This document shows, one piece after another, positions 10,901-19,900 of a stretch of 22,259 bases of DNA. Origin of the DNA: Mnemiopsis leidyi (Eukaryota > Ctenophora > Tentaculata > Lobata > Bolinopsidae); assembly GCA_000226015.1 (NCBI GenBank), contig JH157644.1, forward strand, positions 20,678 to 42,936, written 5' to 3'. The notes under the pieces were generated by a model. That model ran no database searches and was not told the origin of the DNA. It saw nothing but the letters and a program-made list of their open reading frames with translations. A program made the translations under genes and the position numbers. Within the stretch, counting starts at the first letter, position 1. The number at the start of each line of letters is the position of its first letter.

Positions 10901-13900
10901 GCATACAACAAGCCAACTTCACAGTCTTCTACAGGTTGGGGCGGAGTGTCTAGCCGTGCTGTAGATGGTAATGAAGCTGGACGTTACAGCTCGTAAGTTT
11001 ACTTGTTAGGAAACTAGACTCACAATGATAAACTTATAGCTGGATAGCACTTTTTTACGTAGTCAAATGGAATCATATTGATAATAAAATGCTTGAAATA
11101 TCAATAGGTTTGTAAATCCTTGCTTTGATAACTTGTGTCGATATACACAATATAAACCCTACCAATATACTAATATATTGTAGAGGAACCTGCACACACA
11201 CAAGTGTCGATATACACAATACAAACCCTACCAATATACTAATATATTGTAGAGGAACCTGCACACACACAAGTGTCGATATATACACAATACAAACCCT
11301 ACCAATATACTAATATATTGTAGAGGAACCTGCACACACACTAGTGGTCCTGGCTGGTGGAAGGTCGATCTCGAAGCTAACTACGTGGTTGAGAACATTT
11401 GGATCAGGAACAGAATCGATTGTTGCTCGGAACGGTTGAACGGCGCCATGGTACAGATATAATTGGAGAATTTGAAATCATTATTTAAGTAATTATTGTA
11501 CGATTAGCAACCTCCCGAGGTTGAAACTGCTGTTAAATAGTTGTCGAAAGGAAAACATGTGCTCCTTAATAAAATCAAAAATTATTATGACCAGCCTAAT
11601 TCAACGTTTATTTTCAGTAAGCCTTTTTCGGGTTGGATAAAGAATGCAAAATTGCTTCAGGGCATATTATTATATATAATGGGTGCAACGATTTTCAAAG
11701 GCAGATAATCTAAGCTGATCTTAAGCCTATTTTTATTTTAGATAATACAGTCAGCCGCTAATTTAATTAGAATTTACGGCCATAAGATGCGGTTGGCACC
11801 GTATTATTAAGTCGATTGCAAATACAATAGCAAGCTCATGAGTCGTGTGAAAACAAAATTTTGCACTCGTTTGATAATTTTTTGATATCATACTCCTATT
11901 CGTTTGCTTATCGTAAATTAGTGATTAAATCTCTAAAACATGAGAAATAACTAAACATTCTATATACTAAACTAAATATTTTATTGCCTGATAATGATAT
12001 TTCCTTATTTTAAAAAGATCGAAACTCTTTAATCTATCTTACTTCAGGTCTTAGTTGGAGACGTTCAATGTGGAACTGTTGAGTATGACCCACTGAAATA
12101 TAGGTGAGTGGTTTTATCAATTAAATGATGAAAGATTGTGATTTGTTTTAGTTGTTTCCTGACAGATTTCAGGCGATTGACATGAAAATTGAAATACAAA
12201 ATGGATGTCATACTCCAAGCATAACAACTGTTTAATTGTTATATGTAATGATTTGAAATCACAATTCTCTGCAGTTATACTTTGGAGTGTGGCGATGGAA
12301 TAGTTGGCAGTTCCGTGAAGATCATCAACGAAGCAGCCTCGCTGACACTTTGCGAAGTCAAGGTATACGGTGATGATACGCCTTTCCAAGGTAATTGCTA
12401 ATGATATTTATCTGAAAGTATGATAGACTGTTGATGTGAGAGACGTGCCTCTTATAGAACTATAGAAATATAGAATCTTGAAATTCTACTTAATAGTGCC
12501 CATATGTAGGCATCCTATAGGATTATTTACCGGTTCAACCTGATTGTAAATGCATCTATCATATTTAATACTACTATAATGAATATAACTTGCAGTTTCA
12601 CTTATTGTCGAGTAGAATAACTATAAGGCTAGTCAAGTTACAGAATTCTAATATTTGAAGTTGAACGCTTTGTTCTGAATATTGCCACGTTTACATCCAG
12701 ATGCATCTGGCATGCCATGAGGCGCTAACTACTGAACGATTCAGCTTAGTCCAATACACCGAGCCAGTAACAGTCAGGATTTGAAACTGCCCAATAATAT
12801 AATAATAACAGTCTAGATTCGTAACTGCCCAATAATCATACAATCTTGTTTGTTACAATCTATACCTTCCATTCAGAAACTGCTGACCAAGTAGTTGTGG
12901 GACAGAAATCCTCTACAGCTGACGATGCTCAATCCTTAGCTACTTGCCCCAAGGGCTACGTTGTAACACATTGTGAAGCACAATCAGGTGACTGACAATT
13001 ATCAAACCTTGTAGTTCATTAAGGGTTTTGGAGTTCTTATCGTTCATGCCTTTGTAATAAAAATACCACATTCCCAGCGCACAATACCATACTGTCGTCT
13101 TTCCACACAAACGTATCCGAATTAGTTGCCCTGCGCCATAATTCCTTGGGTCGCTGTTGACTAATAATTATGCTGATTGCTGAAGAAACAAGGGGTCACC
13201 GCAGTGGAATAAGATCTGTTTTTATAGCACTTGTCAGCTGATCAAATCACGTGATTTAATCAGTTGACAAGTGTGGTACCACATAGCAGATCTCAATGTC
13301 GCCCTCTGTTTTTTTAGTGTTTTAGCACTTAATGTCAACTGATCAAATCACCACATAGCAGATCTCAATGTCGCCCTCTGAGGTTCTTCGAAGATATTAT
13401 GGGTATTCAAAGCGGTAGCAAGCCATGTTGGAATATATATTAAACATCTAAGTCTAACAATATTGAATAATCAACAATGTTAACTATTGAATAAAGCTTA
13501 GTTAACACACAGGACTGGTACACTCACGTTGCGATGGAGTCTTTGTTATGCCCGACTCAGCTGGAGTTTGTGTCGCTGTCAACGGTTATCAGGGTCCCGG
13601 TGCTGTTGTAAGTAAAAGTCTGATCAGTTTTTAGCAATAAACATGAGTCGTTTTATTGTTATTTAGCTAATCATTAACTCACCGATTCAGTTAACAAATT
13701 ATTTACTAATTACTATGACCCAGTATCTTATGAATCTAGGACAACCAGAACAAATTTTAGTGAGCGGATGTTATAAGGTGACCTTGATAAAGATCCGTTT
13801 AAATCTATAAATGTTTGAAATCTGAAGGTCAAATCTCCCACTTCCAAGGCGAGAGCAGTGTGTTCACAGTACGAGCAAGTAGATGACCCCTGTAATGGAC

Positions 13901-16900
13901 CAAACATCCCGAAGTACAGGAACTTCCACTCCAGAGGTCCTAACCCTAGTGTCCAGTGTCCTCCCGGATACAAACAAATCCTTTGTAACGCCAGAAGTCC
14001 TTGGCGCGGAAAGTGAGCGAATTTTTATGGAAATTTGCGGTATAAGTAGTAATTATTGAATCTCCACAAAATGGCATTAAATTTAATCACGAATAAAACT
14101 TAAAAGATCGCGATGCCGAACATCTAGTCCTCTACACAAACTACAAACTGCAAACTTGTAGGTTGACAAACAAGGGTGTTGATGAAGAGGGAGTTATTCC
14201 CAACGATCGAGACTGTGCAGTGTCTGGCTGTACTGACAGCAACTGGTGTGAGGTGACTGCCGTCTGCAGACTTACTGATGACAAGTAAGTCCATACGAGC
14301 ATTTAGCTCAACTCTGTGTTGTTGTTTTTTTAAACTTCTCAACTCTGTGTTGTTGTTTTTTTTAAACTTCAACAATTACATGATGTTGGGGGTCCGCTAT
14401 ATTGTTCTATTGTTGTAGTCGATGATCGCAGGGCACTCCATCTGCTAAGAAAATACATGGGCTTGGCAAACAGCAGAATGGTATTGGGTCAATGCTTGTA
14501 TGCTACTCATTTACTTATTCAATTTGTCCCCAATAATTACTATAGAGAACAGTATTTCTGTGGAAGTGTGTCAAATTTTCTTATTGTAGTGCTGCTACCT
14601 TCGTTTTTGGAGTTCAATCCGTCTCCATTGGACCATGTGAGAGTATTTTACTATGGAGAACCAAAGCGGGCCAATAAATGTCAATTGACAAATTTTAAAA
14701 TGTTCGAAAATTTGAGAAACTTCCCCAGAAATGCTGTTCTCCAATATATTATATTATGGTCCCTTATACAAGACTGTCCTGGTCAGGGACGAGTACGCCC
14801 AGGCAGTGTGTAGTACGTGTGACGGTTACCACTGCGGAGAGGGCCAGGAGTGTGTCATGATGGACGTGGACGATGACCCGTCCGATGCTGAGTCTCCCGT
14901 CTGTGTGCAGAGACAGACCGGGTGTGATGATAATGTCAGGTTTGTTAGTTTCCCCATTAAATTCATTAATTTTCAGTGCACGTTAAATCACGTTATATCT
15001 GGCTTCATAACTTCGCTCCAAGTTTCTGACATTTTGCAAGGGCAATAAATATATCTTCCCAGTCTGGCAAAGCTTAAATTTTCCACTGTAAAAACAATTA
15101 AAACACATGCATTAGGCTTTGCGTTGTAAATATGGCCTTCTGAAACTTTTATGATAAAAAGGACGATGAAAGTTGTTATGATCATTCTGTTGTTCCAACA
15201 AGTGAAAATCGCATTTGATCTGACGTTTCGAAAAAAAAATCTTTTTTTTCATATTCATAGCTCACAAAACATTTAATGTGAAATATAACTAACAACTAGC
15301 AACTGAATCTAAAGATTAACACCAATTACCAATTTAATAATTTATTTACCAATTTATTTTAAGCCGTGTTAATCTTTAGATTCAGTTGCTAGTTGTTGGT
15401 TATAATATTTCACTTTAAACGTTTTGTCAGCTAAGAATATGAAAAAAATGGAATTTTTTGAAACGTCAGATTAAATGCCATTTTCGCTTATTGTTGGAAC
15501 AACAGAATGATTATCACGACTTTTATCGTCCTATTGACCTATTTATCATCAAAATTAGGCTATAATGCCATATTCAACAAAAGTTATATGACGCCTTCTG
15601 CAGCGAGTCCTGGAAATAGCTCAATTTTTGTATGATAAGCATACTAATTTTTAATGAATTAATTGAAGGGTTGAGATATTAAAATTTCCACAATTCCCTC
15701 AAATTAATCGCGTATTGTATCAAATATTTGCCCATTCCACAACAGATGTGGTGAAAACGGAGAATGCATCCCTGTTGGTGGTGAAGGATACGAATGTGCG
15801 TGCGATGATGGGTTTGAGTTCAGCACTGTCGCTGGTTCTTGTATTCCAGTACACACCATCTGTAAGTGACTTGTGGGTTTAACTTTACATTTTCAATTCA
15901 ATTGAAATAAGATCTAATTGTAAGTGATTTTCGCATTTTTTTCGATTTTTTAGTTTTTTTCATGCATGAGGTTGCCTTTTACTGCTCAGCAGCTGTTTAA
16001 AGATCAAATTTAAGATTTGGATGTTCAAGACCATTTTATCAGACTTATGTCGTTTATCGATCACGCATGATCTAAAATCAATTGCTTTTTCTGATCTGTT
16101 TGTCTTGCTTTCCAATCCCTCCACAAATGCTGACATGCTCTCTCAGGGAGAACTGTCTACGGTGATCCAGCAGTCGGAGACGATGCGATAAGCTACGCCG
16201 AGTGTAATTCCGGAGAGGTCGTCATGCGGTTAGTCGGCTGTCATTAAAACCACCATCATTAGCTCCTAGCAAGCTCATTAGCTCACAGCAGGTTCATTAG
16301 CTCACAGCAGGTTCATTAGCTCACAGTAAGATCATAAGCTTACAGCAAGATCAGCGCGAGTTTTTTCCTTAATTTTGTTCAGTGTTCAACACACTGTACC
16401 ATGAGTTTGTTCCATGGCTGCAATCGGTGAACTTTGTTCGCGGGAAACCGCCAAGGTGCCCGTCAAAAAGTCCACCAGAGGCTGCCGTGGGTTTGATCTG
16501 ATCCGTCAGGAACTCGTTGGCTGTACGCAAAAATTATCCCCGAACCAAATCCGCGATGGATTTTATCTGTAGTCTGCTGCGGTGGAAAAAGTCTTTATGG
16601 TTACGGTTAGGATTTGGGATAGTCGATTTATACTTATAAGGTCATTGTTATTTAGTTAGAATTATAGTGAGTTTTATAGTAATAATTACAACCCTTACAC
16701 AAACCCTGAACACTTACCAATTTGGCATTTTCATTACCATAATCTCTCTAGGCCGGTTGTAAATAAGGTTGTAAATAAGGTTTATGGGTTATGTAATACG
16801 GTAAGGACGGATAAAACGTCCACAGGATGGCAAATTCTATGTGACAGAATAGGATCTACCGAATTTTTGTTGGCAATTTGGGTCCGATATCGTGCAACGT

Positions 16901-19900
16901 TTTCATGATATGTCACATTGACCTTCGGTTTTCCTCCGTGTAGATCTTTTTCAAAGTGGTCAATTGGCCACTTTGAAAAATGGCCATATGGTCTTTGATC
17001 ATATCTTCTGTTGCTTCATAGCACTGATAATAGGGACAGATAGTTCAACAAGAGAGTCCAACTATATTACTGTATTAATTAAGCCTCGTGGTATGGAGAC
17101 TAAACAGTCGGGACAGATGTGTGCAGCAAGACGCCTGGAATAAACCTGGCTGAGCTAATGAGTAATGCCGTATTGAGAGGCACCTAACCACTAATGATAA
17201 CCACTTTTAATCCAGAGTTTCACTGTGTAAGATTATAGGAACAGCATTTCATGTGACAAATAATTCAACGTGGCTGAGATTTGACCAACAAAATTTAAAA
17301 ATTAAATGTCAACTGTGATGAGCTGACCTCAAAGAGTTGAAGGATATTGTAAGCATTTCCTCTGTTGGAAAGAAACTCAATGATGCAGGTTCATACTTAA
17401 TAATAGTAACTATGAACGTCTCATATCATCTCACCGATATTGTTAGTTAGTGAGTTAGTTCCTGCTTAATTTTTCATAGGCAAAAAATGTCACAGGAGAC
17501 TTGGGACAAGTATGACACTCGACTATAGCTCAGATATTCACTTAGTATATATTCGTCAGATGTCACACATTTGGTGCCCCGAGTGCTGCCGACGGAGTTT
17601 ACATAGAGCGCGGAGAGGAGGGGATTGTGAAGTGCATTGCCAGAGCTTCTCACCGTGGACACTATCCCATCGTTGTAAGTCTAGAAGTCAAGTCCCTGAA
17701 TGAGCTCTCGGTATTTCATTTCACTTATACAATATAGAAGCTATATGCAAAATACGTCCATAAATCAGAATGCCGATGCGCAAGTAGCCAATGTAATATC
17801 CATTTATACAAATAGCCATGATCTTTAAAAAGAACTTAGAAAAACTTTTGGAAAGATCCTAGACTCCTGCAGCTACATCTTATTGAGAGCCTTGCATATC
17901 TTGTACAACTTACAAATTGTGTTCCCACTTCCCGCAGGCGATAGCATACTGTGGTGCTAGAACGACCGTGATTGATCCCTGCACACAAGACACTATCCAC
18001 TCTGTGGAATACCGTTATAGCTCCGCACACTCCCCCTCTATCACCTGTCCTGGAGGTTACTTCATGGAGAGCTGCATATTCCACAGTCCTTGGACTCAGG
18101 TTACTTTGTTTTTTTGAAACTTGTTTTCAACTCTTTTCCATATCAATGGACGTCAGAATTCCTGGGGAAGAGTCGGATATTGTTCCCGTTAGAGGTCAGC
18201 CGAAAGTAAGAGACCTGCAATGAGTAGGAAGATACGGTCAGTTGACTTCGAGAAACGCTGTCAATTGGTAGAAATGATTTCCGGCTCTCCCGAAAGAATT
18301 CTGACGTCCATTATACAGAACAGTATTCGTGGGGAAGTGACAAAAATTTGTTTTGAAACGTGATATATTTCCAGGTTAAAGGTACTTTTGGGAGGGGTCA
18401 AAAATCGTTTATATTTCGTGATCTCAGATCTGATAGCTCTCCTTTATAGCATTAACTTCTCATTGGTCAAGATCGCTGTCATATGGCACAAAGGATTTGT
18501 GACTCCTCCTCAAAAAATCTCAGCTTAGCGACAGAGTCATTAATTCAAACCTTAAGAAGAATATGGAGCATGAGTGATACTCCTATAGCTCATGTGTTCA
18601 GTTTCAGTACAAGAATCGCTTTTTGTGACGATACACATTTCAGAACATAATTCTTGCAGCAAAAGCTAAAGAGTTCAGTATTGTTCAGGAATGCTTTTTG
18701 TGACGATACACATTTCAGAACATGAACGATGAAGCTAAAGCTCAAGTAAGCAGTATAGGCAGTGTCGAAATCGACGACGACGGTTCCTGTTACATTGATA
18801 GTTGCCTGAAAACCGAAACTGACAGAAACTTTTGTAAACTGACTGCTGTCTGTGTTAAACTAACAGGGTATGGTAACATTAACAATTAGAGGATTAATTA
18901 TCAATTGCCATAATTATATCTAAACGAAAATAGTTATTACGGACATTAACACACGTACTGGAGACCTATTAACACGAATAATTTTGTCCTTCATCCGGGG
19001 GACCAATTTTGTGACCAGTTTTCAAATATTATCGTATGATAAACATGCATAATCAATTGCATCTCTAATAAACAAAAGATTAAGGTTTTTGGGAGATGCC
19101 CTATAAGTATTACCCTGTTAGTCATGAGCAAATAAGGCCCGCTCACATATCAAAGGCTGAATGATTAAACAATATCATCATTTTTTTCACATTGCAATTA
19201 TATAACAATCGATAAAAGTTTAGACTAAAATAAAAGGATTAGATAAAAAGATTAGATCAACAGCTGCATTTATTAGTGCGAACATTGAACATTGATTCAA
19301 TTCGAGGTGAAGATCCTTATTCGAACAGATTTTGCCATTATCATTTTAGTACTAGAAGTTTCACGTAGTGAATTATAACTACAAACTAAACCTCCGCGTT
19401 TCTTAGAAACGAGTACATGAAAAATGCTTGTCCAACCTGTGAACAAGTAAGATGCCCTGAGGATGGGGTCTGTGACATTGTCAACGATCTTCCTATGTGT
19501 CTGCCTCGTATCCCCGGGGGCTGTGAGACTGATAACTGTGGAGCCGGTGGGTAGTTAAGCCATGCTTTTATCGTAAATTTGTCTGGATTTTGTTGATCAT
19601 TCATATTAACTAAGCAGCGACCGTTTTATATTTCAACTTTCAAACTATGACAATGTAATGCATGTTGGTACAGGAGAGTGTATCGAGGACGGAGCTAACT
19701 ACACTTGCGCTTGTAACTCCGGTTTTGCCTTTAACGGCGAGACTTGTGTGGATGTGGACGAGTGTCAGGAGCTGCCCTGTGGGAACGGGCAGTGTAGCAA
19801 CCAAGAGGGATCTTACAGGTCAGATACTTGGAAACTTAATTAAACGATTGTTATCGGTATTGAAAATGCATTTGTTAATAAATTATCATTATCATGATTA

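Larger units (their letters stand above)
16229..17559. other. Intron 28 (about 1.3 kb)
   Basis: It starts with about five copies of a unit of roughly 19 bp (CATTAGCTCACAGCAGGTT) at 16258-16352. A perfect 13-bp hairpin lies at 16947-16980. No gene or exon is seen in the remainder. Confidence 0.7.

Noticed and set aside
11125..11313. Open frame encoding a 23-residue repeat (GTCTHTSVDI...)
   Set aside because: It is only the translation of the acceptor-bearing minisatellite, and ends in a stop after the 71-bp spacing.
14457..14813. 118-codon open frame
   Set aside because: Most of it is intron 25. It shows no domain, and the true exon 26 starts at 14787 in another phase.
16258..16352. CRISPR-like array
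   Set aside because: The units are contiguous, with no unique spacers, and the genome is eukaryotic.
17836..18084. Minus-strand open frame opposite exon 30
   Set aside because: Antisense shadow of the CHRD-like exon.
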